NCBI GenBank assembly: GCA_029215795.1 | Contig: JARDYH010000001.1 | Location: 186,627,654 to 186,691,653, forward strand | Length of the DNA: 64,000 nt | Direction of reading: 5' to 3' | Origin: Anniella stebbinsi | Taxonomy: Eukaryota; Chordata; Lepidosauria; Squamata; Anniellidae | Shown here: positions 34,485 through 46,324 of the stretch, one piece after another | How positions within the stretch are numbered: position 1 is the stretch's first letter | Layout of the letters: each line of letters begins with the position of its first letter | Notes under the pieces: generated by a model | What the model was told of the DNA's origin: nothing | Databases searched by the model: none | Seen by the model: the letters and a program-made list of their open reading frames with translations, nothing else | Translations under genes and position numbers: made by a program

Positions 34485-34610
34485 CTGGAGGCCTTCATTC
34501 CCAGGACTTGGAGAGAGCTGAATAGATTGACGGCGAGACTGAGCAGAATATTCCGAGTCCATTTCAAAATCAAAAGGATGGACAGAGAGCAGGCGCTTTG
34601 TCTTTCGCAT
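34485..34610 (-). CDS. MLPH: MLPH coding exon (KRLLSVHPFDFE)
   Basis: A 126-bp exon (42 codons, phase 0-0), acceptor GCTTTCTAAG, donor CAG/GTATTAG. Product: MRKTKRLLSVHPFDFEMDSE then YSAQSRRQSIQLSPSPGNEG and LQ. Human [20 protein letters not shown] aligns directly. In the family this precedes the motif that binds the myosin Va globular tail. The opening ATG is internal, not the start codon. Confidence 0.95.
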
Positions 34611-36055
34611 CTTAGAAAGCACAGGAAGTAGAAGAATCCAGATTTAATTGTAAACACAGTTGATAATAGATGGCATCCCTCTTGCTACTGGAGAATTTCC
34701 CTGTAGCGAGTTCAAATTCCACACTTACTGGCCTTTATTGTACATGCCTTTTTTCCCAAGCTAATGAACCACAACGGCAGCCAAGGGCTATTTCATACAC
34801 TTGTATAATGAAAACATGCAAACACACTAATTAAAATAATTTATTTCTACCCAGAAGTGCAAAAACAAATGGGAATGACAATATTCAAATCCAGAATTTT
34901 ACATTCTGAAATTGGAATTAGAATTTAGTAACATTTCAGTTTCCAGATACAGATACTGAAATGCAAAGTCTGTCAAGATCTGAATTTGGGGATTTTAAAT
35001 TGCAGTGAAAAATGTTTAACCTAACTGGCAATTTCTGTGTCAAATGTTTGCAGAGAAATTCATACTTCACTGTCAAACTCATATTTTGGCACAATTCATT
35101 TTCTGGGGATTCATTTTAGCAATTTCAAATTCAGCAATAAAGCTGTTTCTCAAAGTTCAGTGTGGGTGAAAGTCTATTCTGATGGTAAATTAAAGGCTTC
35201 CACAGGAAGCAGGATAGGCTGAAAAAAACCCTCCAGAAACCAACATGAAATCTATAATGAATTCTAATCAGCATGGATGTGAATTTGGAACACCACCAAT
35301 TATTTTCCTTCTAGGAAGGAGAAAGCCTTCACATTTAGGGTCTAGAATGAATTTCTTCCAGAGTTACTTCCTTGCTACTTTCACCTATCTGTCTGCCTTA
35401 GATTTACACAAACTTGCTCTGTTCTGTTTTACATTGGTGCGGTTTTCCCTCTCCCCTTGGTATCTGGTATATTATAATCTAGATGATGGGCAGAGTTCTT
35501 TTATTTAACAGCCAGTCTCTTAGACCCTTGGGGGTAAATGGGGAGAGGCATCACCTCCCCCCCCCCCCCCCAATCCTACAATTTTCATTAAGTTTTAGCC
35601 CTTGGCCATGCTGACAACCATTTTTAACTAGTGTTGCTGTTGCCAAAGGAGGAGTGAGAGGTGACTTCTAGAATATAAATCATTTTGAGGACAATGCCTT
35701 TTATGCAATGTTTTGTACTCTCTTCTTTGCTGACCAGATTACCTATCAGTTTATGAATCACTTATCCTGGAGAGGTTACCTTACTGTGTTCATGCATACG
35801 CTCTCATTTAATATGTTTGTTGATATATTTTAACAAATGTCTGCGTACTCAATCCCCACTGGTTATAGCATGGCAAAATGGTGTGTTTCCTCTTTATATT
35901 TTCTATGGATATGAAATGGTAAGTGAGATCTTTCTTAGCGACTGTGAACACAGAAATGGGAAGACTTTACTCCTGGAACCATGTATCAATGACTCAATAG
36001 GAAAAGAGTATCAGGAGCCTAAAGCCAAAGAAGCCCCACTTACCAAATACACACA

Positions 36056-36106
<51 letters not shown>

Positions 36107-36190
36107 ACTATCTTTAACCAAGACAGCTCAGCATTATATAAAAGAATCACGGCTGAATAACGGAAGGACGTCTGCTTCCAATACCCTTAC
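34611..36190. other. Intronic stretch with simple tracts
   Basis: A poly-C run lies at about 35557-35571. (AC)n-(AG)n runs to about 36102 begin near 36047. No MLPH exon is required here: exons 36191-36282 and 34485-34610 join in phase 0. Confidence 0.55.
36047..36102. repeat. (AC)n-(AG)n microsatellite
   Basis: About 13 AC units are followed by about 14 AG units. Confidence 0.95.
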
Positions 36191-36282
36191 CCTAGTATAG
36201 CACTCAGCTTCTGCACTGTCTATGGCATCATTGGTCTCCTCCTTTTCACTTTCATCGTTCTCGTCATAGAGTTGGTAATCAC
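36191..36282 (-). CDS. MLPH: MLPH coding exon (acidic, DYQLYDENDESEKEE)
   Basis: A 92-bp exon with acceptor CCTATCCAG and donor AGG/GTAAGG. It begins with two bases completing a Gly codon and ends in phase 0. Product: DYQLYDENDESEKEETNDAI then DSAEAECYTR. Human MLPH has the acidic GDSDQTDEDGEPGSEAQ at this point. Its identity rests on acidic composition, the GD...DE pattern, splice sites and phase agreement with both neighbours. Confidence 0.85.
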
Positions 36283-36584
36283 CTGGATAGGAAGGACACA
36301 TGCAGCCATATGTTGGTTGTTGATGTAAGGTGTGAAATTGGGGAGGGGGCTGAAACTCAGTGATATAACTCATACTTTGCATTTAGGAGGTCTCCAACTG
36401 TTGTAATCTTTAGTTAAAAGCATCATATTAGGAAAGACTAGGAGAAAACTTCTACCTGAGACTTTGAAGAAATACTACCAGCTGGAATAGACACTTCTGG
36501 GCTAGAAGTGTCAATGGTCTGACCCAGAATAAGCAGCTTCATACATGCATATAACCTCATTTCTGATTATTGCAAACTCTCAGT

Positions 36585-36675
36585 GCAATTCTGTATAGGT
36601 CGACTCAGAAGCAAGTCCCATTGAGTTCAGAGGGGCTTACTCCCAGGTAAGTGGGTATAAGATTGCAGTCTGAAT
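36585..36675. repeat. AAGCAAGTCCCATTGAG repeat
   Basis: Contains GACTCAGAAGCAAGTCCCAT, TCAGAGGGGCTTACTCCCAG and GGTATAAGATTGCAGTC, an inverted-repeat-like short interspersed element repeated elsewhere in the window. Confidence 0.55.
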
Positions 36676-37022
36676 GCTTGCCATACCCATGTTATGTTAA
36701 GACCAATTTAGTCTCATTCCTCTCTCCTTAAGGATATATTTGTATTTCTGTCTCCCCAATCATTTAGAGTATGTCCAGGTGTAGGGTTCATTTAACAGGA
36801 CACATTATTCTCTATAGTATGTATCCTCTTTTCCCTGATATCATATGAGATGTTTTTCTGAAGTCTGCAATAAAAAGAACTGACAATTAAGATGGGGTCA
36901 ATTGTCAAGGCCTCTTTCAAAGAGGGGACACTGCTCTAAGGGTCTACAGGGTCTTTTAAATATGTTTTTTTAAAGAACTTACTATTAATGTCTGGCAAGC
37001 TGTACACTCTGTCATGAAGACC

Positions 37023-37067
37023 TAGAAGAAGAAGAAGAAGAAGAAGAAGAAGAAGAAGAAGAAGAAT
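37023..37067. repeat. (GAA)n microsatellite
   Basis: About 14 GAA units at the end of an L2 tail on the minus strand. Confidence 0.95.
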
Positions 37068-37175
37068 CCATTTCTTACCCGCCTCTCTGTTTGGATCGAG
37101 GCGGGGAACAACAGTAAATATAAAATATGATAAAATACATAAAACTGATTAAAACATGGCACATGTTAATAAAAC
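37068..37175 (-). mobile_element. L2 LINE 3' tail
   Basis: TTCTTACCCGCCTCTCTGTT then GGATCGAGGCGGGGAACAAC is the reverse complement of the 3'UTR seen at 29480-29520. Only the tail is present. Confidence 0.7.
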
Positions 37176-37588
37176 TGAATTAAAACATCATAGAAACATC
37201 CTAAATACATAAGAGGAAGTTAGTGGGTAAAATTAATTTTTTAAAAACTATACTTTGCTGTAAGTATGATGTAGAGTTGAGGATTCAGTAACTACCCTCT
37301 TGAGGATTCATGCAAAAGACAACAAGAAGAACCCGACTGGATCATACCAGAGGCCCAGATGTTCCCACTGTGGCCAACCTGAGCCCATCAGCATACTGCC
37401 TCTGATACTGGAGAGAATATATAGCCATCGTGACTGTTAGCCAGGTATAGACTTATATCCTCCATGAATTTGTCTAAACCTGTCCAAATTGGTGGCCACA
37501 AGCACTACATGGGCAACACTAGCACATTCCGTAGTTAAACAATGCACTATGTGAAAAAGTACTTCCTTTTACTTATCTATCCTGAATA

Positions 37589-37903
37589 GGCTGACCATAT
37601 GAAAAGGAGGTCAAGGCTCATGTAACTTTAACAGTTGTAGAGAAAGGGAATTTCAGCCAGTGTCATTTGTATGCAATTAGTTCCTGGTGAAATTCCCTCT
37701 TCATCACAACAGTTAAAGGTGCAGGCACTATACTAGAGTGACCATATACAAAAGAAGGCAGGGCCCCTGCAACTTTAACTGTGGTGATGAAGAGGGAATT
37801 TCACCAGGAACTAATTGCCTACAAATGACACTGGCTGAAATTCCCTTTGCTCTACAACTGTTAAAGTTACATGAGCCCTGTCCTCCTTTTCATATGGTCA
37901 GCC
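37589..37903. mobile_element. Tc1/mariner-type MITE with TA duplication, copy 2
   Basis: Runs from GGCTGACCATATGAAAAGGA to TTTTCATATGGTCAGCC, flanked by TA (37587-37588 and 37904-37905). The internal TAGAGTGACCATATACAAAA at about 37735 is again present. 315 bp. Confidence 0.9.
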
Positions 37904-39044
37904 TAATCTTGAATCTCTCTCCATTCAGATTTGGTAAAGACAACTGAAAATAATAACAACTAAAGTCAGAATGAATCCCCAAATAAGCTTTGAAATCAAG
38001 AAGCATGTTGCCACATGCAATTTAATTTCTGAAAAAAATGCTTTGTGTTGATACTTTTTAGGGGAAACCGATTTAGGGTTGTAATTATGTATAGTGTTAC
38101 AATGCCAGTTGTACAAATATTTGTGCCTGATTCCCACTTTAACCAACTGTCCTCGTGTACCAATATCTGGCATACACAGCTATATTGTGTCAGGTTGTTG
38201 TTGTTGTTGTTGTTATTGTTGTTGCTTTTAAACAGTGGTGTTGCCCTTTATGAAAATTTGCTCACAAAACTGTTCCAAGGATGTCATGAAATGGCCACTG
38301 GGATCACCAGTGTCACAGCCTGGAATATTGCACAAGCTTCATAGTTTTCCACTGGCCAAATAGTCATGGGTTGATGCCCCAATACCAGCAACAAGTGTGC
38401 AATGCGACCCATGCCAGAATAGGGTACAGAATTGAGGACGCACATCATCCTGTGATTATTTCAACCTTGCATATACAGTACAAATATAACACAACTTATA
38501 AATTGTAGGAAAACATTTGCAACAGGATTGTAACCAGCAAGACAACATAGCCAGGTGGATTTGTCTTATTTGCCTGCACAGAATTTTGCATCAACTATGT
38601 CAGCATGCCAAAATCAGAGGCATGTTAACTATTTAGATCTCCATTAGTTAACTATTCGGAAAGCTGGATATAATCAGTCAATTAAAGCAGGATCTAATGT
38701 GGATGATCCCATCTCTGGTATGATTTCATATCAAGGTACTGGAAGGTCATTTTTTAAAGGAACACAGTGGAGGACAGAGATACAAATCTCCCAATCAAAC
38801 CATCAACAAGAGTGAGAACATTATGCTGAAAACTTGAAAGATCCATTTGAAAGAAGCACCTTCCTTAATAAATTTTGACTGTATTCGCCAAGCCATAAGT
38901 TTCCTAATGTCACTTCTTATCCACAGAGCAATGAGTGTTGTAAACAGCAGCTTGTTGTCACAGCAGAAATCTATAGAACTGCCTAATACTGCCATCTCTT
39001 GGCCAGGTATCATTTTGCCAATTAGTTCAACCAGCTATGAGGAA

Positions 39045-39046
<2 letters not shown>

Positions 39047-39112
<66 letters not shown>
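39047..39112. repeat. (GT)n-(GA)n microsatellite
   Basis: About 18 GT units are followed by about 14 GA units. Confidence 0.95.
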
Positions 39113-39114
<2 letters not shown>

Positions 39115-39116
<2 letters not shown>

Positions 39117-39345
39117 GTTCTCACATCACGGCAGCAAATCATGGGTTATTTAATCCATATTTCTCACCTCCTGCAAGCTGCTTCCAGTTTCTGTAAACAA
39201 CTGTGAGTGTGACATGCAAACTCAGATCAATGGGTTATTTAGGGGCTAAATAACCTAGTGGTTTGTTGATTGGTTAACCACTGCATTATTTAGCCCCCTA
39301 AACAACACAGCAAATTTGCCACCATGATGTACAAACTAGCCCAGT
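39115..39345. mobile_element. Palindromic MITE remnant (AATCATGGGTTATTTA)
   Basis: AAATCATGGGTTATTTAATC at the left and TTAGCCCCCTAAACAACACA at the right frame inverted copies of TTATTTAG(G)GGCTAAATAA and GTGGTTTGTTGATTGGTTAA. Boundaries are approximate. Confidence 0.5.
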
Positions 39346-40216
39346 GTCTGAAGTCTCAATCTTGAGGAGATTTAAATCAATGCAGAATAACTATGTTGGC
39401 TACAAAAGACAGAGTAATATTTGTACGTCCTCTAATCCCTACTTTGCTAAACATCCAGCCTGTCAGTTCTGAAAAAAATCTGGCTCACTATTTGTGGCAT
39501 TTTGATTGGCTCTAATAAAAGTATTGCTGAACTGTGGATTTTGGCACCATCTATTTTATATATTTATTTTAGAGTTCTTGGACAAGCAAGCAGTCTACCC
39601 AAGAACACGGACAGCATAGGTTCCGATAATGCAAAGGTGCAGAATCTCAGGCTGGAGGCCAAATCTGGGCCACCTGAAGTAGCTGTCCAGAAAGCTGTGG
39701 CCCTTTTCTCCTGACCCAACTCCATTTCACATCACCACTGATCGTTTGATGGTTTTCCAAATTTGTGCAGCTTTTTCCCCATTCTAAAAGATTGAAATGC
39801 TTCTCCTCAGGCTTAGTTACTGGCAGAAAGAACTCTACATTTAAATATGCTGGTATTTTGGGCCCTGCCCCTTCTTCTTTTAGCTCCACCCATCCCTGGA
39901 ATGTGGCCCTCAACAGCTTCTTCAAAATGGAATTCAACCATTGGCCTGAAAGATGTTCTGTACCCCTCAAATAATGTATTTGGTCATAAATGCATTGTTC
40001 GTTATGATGCAAGCTGTCAAGGTGTCTGAAGGTTTTCATTAAACAGTGGCTCCCATAAGCTATAATGGGTTAGCCTGCTGTGTCACTACTTGACAGATAC
40101 CATAAGAAAATGAAGAGGCAAGCAGACAACACAAGGCGTAGTAGAATAGTAACCAGAAACAGAAATCTTTGGCCATATTGGAGAATTTGCTTTAATTCAC
40201 ATTAGTGTATTAGCAC

Positions 40217-41870
40217 CATAGAATCATAGAATAGTAGAGTTGGAAGGAGCCTATGAGACCATCGAGTCCAACGCCCAGCTCAATGCAGGAATCCATCTTA
40301 AAGCATAGTTGACAGATGGCTGTCCAGCTGCCTCTTGAAGGCCTCTAATGTGGGAGAGGCCATGACCTCCCTATGTAATTGGTTCCATTGTCATACTGCT
40401 TAAGAAAGTTTTTTTCCTGATGTCCAGCCGGAATCTGGCTTCCTGTAAATTGAGCCAATTATTCCTCATCCTACATTCTGGGATGATAGAGCAGAGATCC
40501 TGGCCCATCTCTGTGTGACAACCTTTCAAGTATTTGAAGTGTGCTATCATGTCTCCCCTCAGTCTTCTCTTCTCAAGTCTAAACATGCCCAGTTCAGACA
40601 GTCTCTTCTCATAGGACTTTGTTTCCAGACTCCTGATCATTCTCTTTGCCCTCGTCTGAACATGTTCCAGGTTTTCTGCATCCTTCTTGAAGTGTGGAAC
40701 CCAGAACTGGATATGGTCCTCAAGATGAGGCCTAACCAGTGCCAAATAGAGGGGAAACAGTACCTCGCGCGATTTGGAAGCTTTACTTCTATTAAAAAAA
40801 GCATTTGCTTTTTTTGCAGCCACATCACACTGTTGGCTCATATTCAGCTTGTGGTCTACAATAATTCCAAGATCCTTCTTTCTTGCCGTATTGCTGAGCC
40901 AAGTATCCCCCTCTTGTAACTGTGCATTTGGTTTCTTTTTCCGAGGTGTAGAACTTGGCATTTATCTATATGAAATTTCATTCTGTTGTTTTCTGTCCAG
41001 CGCCCCAATCTATCAAGATCACTTTGGAGTTTGTTTCTGTCTTCCAGGGTATTAGCAATCCCACCCAATTTTGTGTCATCTGCAAATCTGATAAACATTC
41101 CCTGCACCTCCTCGTCTAAATCATTAATAAAAATGTTGAAGAGCACTGGGGCCAGGACTGAGCCCTGCATTACCCCGCTTGTTACCTCCCCACAGTGTGA
41201 AAAGGTACCATTGATAAGCACTCTTTGAGTCCGATTCTGTAGCCAACTGTTGTCCCAACTAGCCCACTTTTCACTGATTTGTTAATCAGCATGTCATGGG
41301 GTGCTTTGTCAAAAGCTTTGCTGAAGTCAAGATATACTATATCTACAGCATTCCCACAGTCCACAAGGGAGGTTACCCAATCAAAAAATGAGATCAGATT
41401 GGTCTAACAGGATTGGTTCTTAACAGATCCATGCTGGCTTCTAGTAATCACTGCATTGTTTTCAAGGTGCTTACAGACTGACTTTATAATCTGCTCCAAA
41501 ATTTTCCCTGGGATGGATGGATGTCAGACTGACTGGTCAGTAGTTCCCAGGTTCCTCCTTTTTGCCCTTTTTGAAAATAGGGACAACATTAGCTCTCCTC
41601 CAGTCATCCAGCACTTCACCCGTCTTCCATGATTTTGCAAAGATAATCAACAGTGGTTCTGAGAGTTATTCTGCCAACTCCTTCAATACTCTAGGATGCA
41701 GTTCACTGGGCCCTGGAGATTTGAAATTGTTCAAAGAAATTAGGTGTTCCTTGACCATTTGTTTATCAATCTGAAGCTGCAATCCTGATCCTTCATCTTG
41801 TACTTCACTTTTTCTAGGGGGGTCATTGACCCACTTTTGGGAGAAGACTGAGCCAAAGTAGTGCACATTA
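40217..41870 (-). mobile_element. CR1 LINE, 1.65-kb 3' portion
   Basis: The minus-strand ORF2 is readable with stops and frameshifts: [66 protein letters not shown] with the FADD motif intact, ENNRMKFHIDKCQVLHLGKR, and QTRAKRMIRSLETKSYEKRL. It ends in the CR1 tail CATAGAATCATAGAATAGTA at 40217. The 5' truncation is near 41870. Confidence 0.94.
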
Positions 41871-42137
41871 GCATTAGTTAATGTGCATTAATGTATGTGC
41901 GCATTAGTAGAATGAAATTCTGGTAAAAAAAATCCAATTCTGTCAACAGAACGAAAGACACCTAACATTTTGTGGAACACAAATGAAAAACCTTCAGCAA
42001 AATCTGTACATCCCTAGTGCTGACTTGATCTTCTTTGTAATATATTATTGACCGGACACACGTGCTCACAAAGTAAAATATATTTCTGATGATGTTTTCA
42101 GCTAAGTATCATTGCTGGTTCTTAAGAAGAATGTTAG

Positions 42138-43543
42138 TATTCCATTACTTATATCTGGCAAATATTTTCAACAACTTAATGCTTTGTTTCATAAATTTTG
42201 GGTTTTTTCCCCCCACCTCGAATATCTTTGAAAGCATGCAACTTCTGATCAAAAAAGGGGGGTTTGGATTTCCAGACCTAGCTTTGTATCATCGGGCCTA
42301 TTTATTGACCTGTACTAATTTTGGTCTTCTCCAGTTTGCTTAGATATGCCACCCTGGTCAGTTTTGGAATCCTTATGGTTAGAACCGCTTCCTAAATGGA
42401 TGGCACTCAGTTCTCGACATGTTAGATTAAATAATCTTCCTCCTACAATCTTGGCTGCTAGAGAGGAATGGTGCATAGTATCGTGTCAATTGCAGTTTGA
42501 CCCATTTTTTCACGCAAAATTGACTTTATGGGGAAATCAAGATTTAAAAATTGGAATAAAATGTTTTTGTGGGGACATGGATGGATAAAACAATTTTTAC
42601 TTTGGATCAATTAATAGGTTCAGATGATGGGTTTTAGCCATTTTCTGATTTGTGTGTTTAATATAATTTACCTGCTATGGCTGAATGGCAATATTTACAA
42701 TTGCAACATTTGCTGAAAGCTAGGTTTGGGCCGGCTGCTTTTACAGCCTCAGAGCCTCCATTACTGTTAGAAACACTTATAGTAGCTGAACAGACACGTC
42801 GATCCACAACCCATATATAAAAATATTTAGTAGTAGTAAACAATACTCATAGTTTAAGACAAGATTGGAATCGAGAATTGGAGTGTCCTATTTTGTCCAA
42901 TCAATGGACTGTTGCCTTTGAGACTGTATCTGAAGTTTCTATGGAATCTTAGACTATATCTTATTCAGCAAAAAATCCTCTTTTGGGTCTACTGGACCCC
43001 ACAATGTCTTTTCAAAAAGGGGCTATCTAATTTACATAATTGTTGGAGATGTAATGCACCTAATGCTTCTTTAACTCATTTGTTTTGGCAGTGCTCAGTA
43101 GTCTCCTCCTTTTGGGAGGAGGTTAAAATAAGGATAAATCTTGTCCTGAATCAATCTTTAACATGGAAGGATGCTCATGCCCTTCTAAACTACCTGCCGG
43201 TTTCTTGGAAACTAACACAGGGTCATCGCAAATGGATCTTCAGAGCCCTCATGACAGCTAAAAGACTTATACTAATATATTGGAAGAATAAATGCTCACC
43301 TCCCATAATGCAATGGATTGAGGAATTAATGACCTTATCAACATTTGAACGGGTGATATACAGGCTCAACTTGCGGATGGATAAATATATGGCTATATGG
43401 TCTGATTTTTTGAAACCTATGTATAATTCTCTCTCTCTCTCTTAACATTCGATGAAAAATGATGGCATCGCTGTATTTTTTTCCCACTATTTGTTCTTGT
43501 TTTATTGTTCTGTATTTTTTGAAATTCACAATTAAAAAAAGAA
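42138..43543 (+). mobile_element. L1 LINE, 5'-truncated, with intact 14-bp target duplication
   Basis: Coding features: KKGGFGFPDLALYHRAYLL near the start; CWRCNAPNASLTHLFWQCSV then VSSFWEEVKIRI, the L1 ORF2 C-terminal cysteine motif; and a continuous 177-codon frame at 42912-43445. It ends with an A-rich tail (AATTAAAAAAAGAA). AAGAAGAATGTTAG is found at 42124-42137 and again at 43544-43557, a perfect target duplication. The upstream TT/AAGAAG resembles the L1 endonuclease cut. Stops upstream of 42912 show it is dead. Confidence 0.92.
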
Positions 43544-43557
43544 AAGAAGAATGTTAG

Positions 43558-44319
43558 CCAAGAACATAACTGGTGCTTCCAGACGGAGGGCTTCAGAGGC
43601 CAGTCAAAAGGTTTTGTGCAGCTATTCTATATTTCCCTGCTTAACAGATTTTTGGTAGTAAGGGAGAAGATGTAAGAAGTGGTGGGAAAACACAGGAGGA
43701 TTACAAGTGGAGACAACATCTTCTGGACCCCGCGTAAAACTCCATGAGTGATGCAGAGTAATTACACAATAAAAGCCTTGTTTGGAAGCACCCAAGAACA
43801 GCCATACTGTTCCAGACAAATCATCTACATAACCCAGTGCCTTTTCTTCAACTGAAACCAGATTCAGATTCTGCAAATAAGGTTTAACAACAGTCTCTGA
43901 ATAGCTAAAATATTAACAACACCTCTAAGCATGAGATTAGTTCCTTTCAATAGTTGCGGCCAATGGTCCGTTCTTCCAAAATTTTGCTGTATTCATTTTA
44001 AACCAACTGCAGTTAATTTTCAAATGGGTGCCTCTAATTTTAGTATTAAGTGAAAGGGCAAACAGCTCATCGCAATACACTTTTTTCCAAACCACTCACC
44101 AGTGGTGATTAATTTCTAAAAACAAGGTGCTGGGAAGCCAGCCAGCCAGGAAACCACATTGTTTTGGCTCGGGAGCCATGTCACTAATTCCAAATGTATG
44201 GGAACAGACTGTGATTACTCAGAGACAATTATAGCTATGTGCGGCAACAGTTAATTCAATACACGCTATTTTGCAGAATCATCTGAGAGTTCTACAGAAA
44301 GTAACTGAAAGGTTCTCAC
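43558..44319. other. Intronic stretch without identified genes
   Basis: No domain or repeat recognised. It lies immediately downstream of the 44320-44474 exon in MLPH orientation. Confidence 0.5.
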
Positions 44320-44474
44320 CAAGACCCCTGCTCATACCAAGCAAGGTAGGATTAACTTTCTGTCCATGTGTCATCCTTCCATAGAGCGATCGCATCACTT
44401 TGGCACTTCCAAATCGCTTAAAACGAGATTTCAGATGTTCATAAAACCATTCCAGAGATCCAGTCTGCACAATC
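44320..44474 (-). CDS. MLPH: MLPH coding exon (second Rab27-binding helix, [10 protein letters not shown])
   Basis: A 155-bp exon with acceptor TCTCATACAG and donor CTTG/GTGAGA. Its first base completes an Arg codon and it ends with one base. Product: [20 protein letters not shown] then [31 protein letters not shown]. Human [31 protein letters not shown] matches almost residue for residue. In Slac2/Slp proteins this helix and the following S/W-containing motif contact Rab27. A second donor, CTTG/GTATGA, lies 18 nt upstream (exon would end at 44338) in the same phase. Confidence 0.96.
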
Positions 44475-45992
44475 CTGTATGAGATAAGAAAGTGGGACTA
44501 TATAAACTTCAGCCAGCATGGATGGTCTCTAATATTCAATCAATTTAAACTCACCCTTAGACTTTATCATATGTTTTTCAGTATGTCAGAGGCTGGGACT
44601 AGCACAGCCACAGGATGTCAGGGCCCATGGTGCAGCCTGGCTCTTCCTCCTATGTGTGCATGCATACAGCTTATATTTACCTTTAAAGTATTCTAGAGGA
44701 AAGAGGGGCTTTAGTAACCAAGCCCTTGGAATTGGAAATAAAACAGATTGGTGCTGAGCCAAAATGGAGAGACCAGTTTTGTGAAAAGCTTCATCAAAAA
44801 CTAAAAGGGGCCCATCCTTCTGGTGATTGCTCAGGGACAGCTGCAAAAGGGCTGAGAAACTCTTCCTTTCTTACAGTGATCCCTGATTGGCTAGGATTGG
44901 CCATCTGGCCAGTACAAAAAGCAGCCTCAAGGCCTTCTTTTGCCCCTAGTGACTGGGCTAAGTCAGACTGGCCACATAGTATTTGACACCATCATGCCTA
45001 GTACATGATCATTGGCCAAGGATCAGTCAGAAGCTGAGGAAGGGGAATGGCTGCTGAAGCAGCAGTAGATGGAGGTGGAATTAGTGGTGTAAACAACTGT
45101 GAACAACCATGAAAACTGGGATTAAGGGTATTTTCAGGGTACTACCCACCCTCCCAATCACTCCTTTTGAGGCAAAAATCAAGCCTGAAGAATTTGTGGC
45201 TCAGCACTCTTCTAGATTCTTTGGTAACACTATAAATGCCTGTTATGCTGTGCAAACTTTGCACCACTTAAAATATATTAAAACGTATTTCATTCCTTAG
45301 AGTCCTTTCTACGTTATGTTAAATATTTGCCCATTTTCAAAGGTGCATGACTAAACCCTCAAACAAGTTCAGGAGAAGGCAAAGGGAAGCATCTTCAAGC
45401 CACTTTGATTTTAGATGAACATATAGAGTTTGAGGGGAGGGAGACCAGGGCCTTAGTAAATTAGAAGTGAAGTGGACAGCTGTTGCCGTATATCAGTTGC
45501 TGGACCTTGATTAGGGAGACGGGTTCTCAGCCATGTGGCCTTGGGCAATCACTACCTCTCAGCCTAAGGATAAAAGGTTAGGTAACATGTGTGCTGACCT
45601 GAGCTTCGTGGAAGAAGGGTGGGATTAAAATAAGAACAACAACAATTTCCCTTCTTCCTGCTTTTGACAATGGAAAAGTGAAATTGAAAAAGTTCTCCAG
45701 CACAGCACCTCTCTCTTCCTACTTCTTCTGGCCTCCAATTTCTATTCTGTTCTGAATATAGTACTAAGAGGGTCTTGCAGGAAGTTCATGCAAAGGAACA
45801 CTACTACTACTACCACCACCACCACCACCACCACAAATCAGTTGGGATGTTCTTTGTAGGGTTAGGGCCAAAAGCCCAGAAACCCATGTTTCATGAGGAA
45901 TTCTAGCCTAGTGTATTAAAAAGACAAGACAGTCCCCCTTCGAATATCTAGTTTGGTCTGCCACAAAATGACAGCCTTGCAGGTCCATTTAC
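44475..45992. other. Intronic stretch between MLPH exons
   Basis: No extra exon is needed: AG of the upstream exon plus G here makes Arg. A (CTA)n-(CCA)n tract lies at about 45801-45833, and a MIR-like SINE is listed separately. Confidence 0.6.
45500..45640 (+). mobile_element. CORE/MIR-like SINE
   Basis: GGTTCTCAGCCATGTGGCCT then TGGGCAATCACTACCTCTCA, AGCCTAAGGATAAAAGG and GGGTGGGATTAAAATAAG follow the order of a MIR/CORE-type SINE core. Diverged; head missing. Confidence 0.6.
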
Positions 45993-46214
45993 CTGTATAA
46001 GCGACATGGATCACACACCCAACCCTGCTCCTTTTTATTGTAGCGACTGCAGTTTTTACAGGTGTAGAACTGACAATCTAGGCATTGTCGTTTGCTGTTT
46101 ACCAGGAATTTGAAGGGCTGCAGGCAGTGAATGCAGTGAGTTTCATTTAGGTGAGACTGACTGGACAACAGTTCTCGCTTTGTGCTTTCTTTGTCAATCT
46201 TGTCTTTCAGTTCC
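45993..46214 (-). CDS. MLPH: MLPH coding exon (FYVE-type zinc fingers of the Rab-binding domain)
   Basis: A 222-bp exon with acceptor TTTTTCAAAG and donor ACAG/GTAAAT. It starts with the third base of a codon and ends with AG, completed by G of the next exon. Product: [20 protein letters not shown], then [40 protein letters not shown] and [13 protein letters not shown]. The eight cysteines in four CxxC pairs (HCIHC, QCLDC, TCKNC, VCDPC) match human MLPH and bind two zinc ions. [17 protein letters not shown] and EQGW(V/I)CDPC separate it from MYRIP. It is the most 5' exon found. Confidence 0.97.
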
Positions 46215-46324
46215 CTTTGAAAAAATTATAAAAGAAAAATTTAACATCTGAACTGTGAACTGCACCAGAAGAAGAACTTCATTATCTAGCCAGAAGACAG
46301 AGGAGAAAAGTTGAATTATCTATT
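46215..46324. other. Start of the intron upstream of the zinc-finger exon
   Basis: Contains the polypyrimidine-like stretch for the exon acceptor (A-rich on the plus strand at 46218-46240). The preceding MLPH exon, which should contain the start codon and end in two bases of a split codon, was not found from here to 64000. Confidence 0.6.

Larger units (their letters stand above)
37906..40215. other. Intronic stretch with microsatellites and MITE remnants
   Basis: A (TTG)n lies at 38194-38226. No coding similarity was found. A possible repeat with CAGGCTGGAGGCCAAATCTG sits at about 39638-39960. Confidence 0.5.
3568..46214 (-). other. MLPH: Melanophilin (MLPH) gene, partial span of 10 coding exons
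   Basis: This entry groups the ten minus-strand coding exons listed separately. Known family role: melanophilin binds Rab27a-GTP on melanosomes through its N-terminal domain and recruits myosin Va, allowing actin-based pigment transport. Seen here: exon-by-exon similarity to vertebrate MLPH in the correct order, AG/GT boundaries, and compatible phases at all nine junctions. Total coding length is 1,519 bp, about 506 residues, against roughly 600 for the human protein. The N-terminal exon with the start codon and the C-terminal actin-binding exons are not visible in the window. MYRIP is the nearest alternative, but the zinc-finger sequence and the DMDT-DED block fit MLPH better. Confidence 0.93.
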
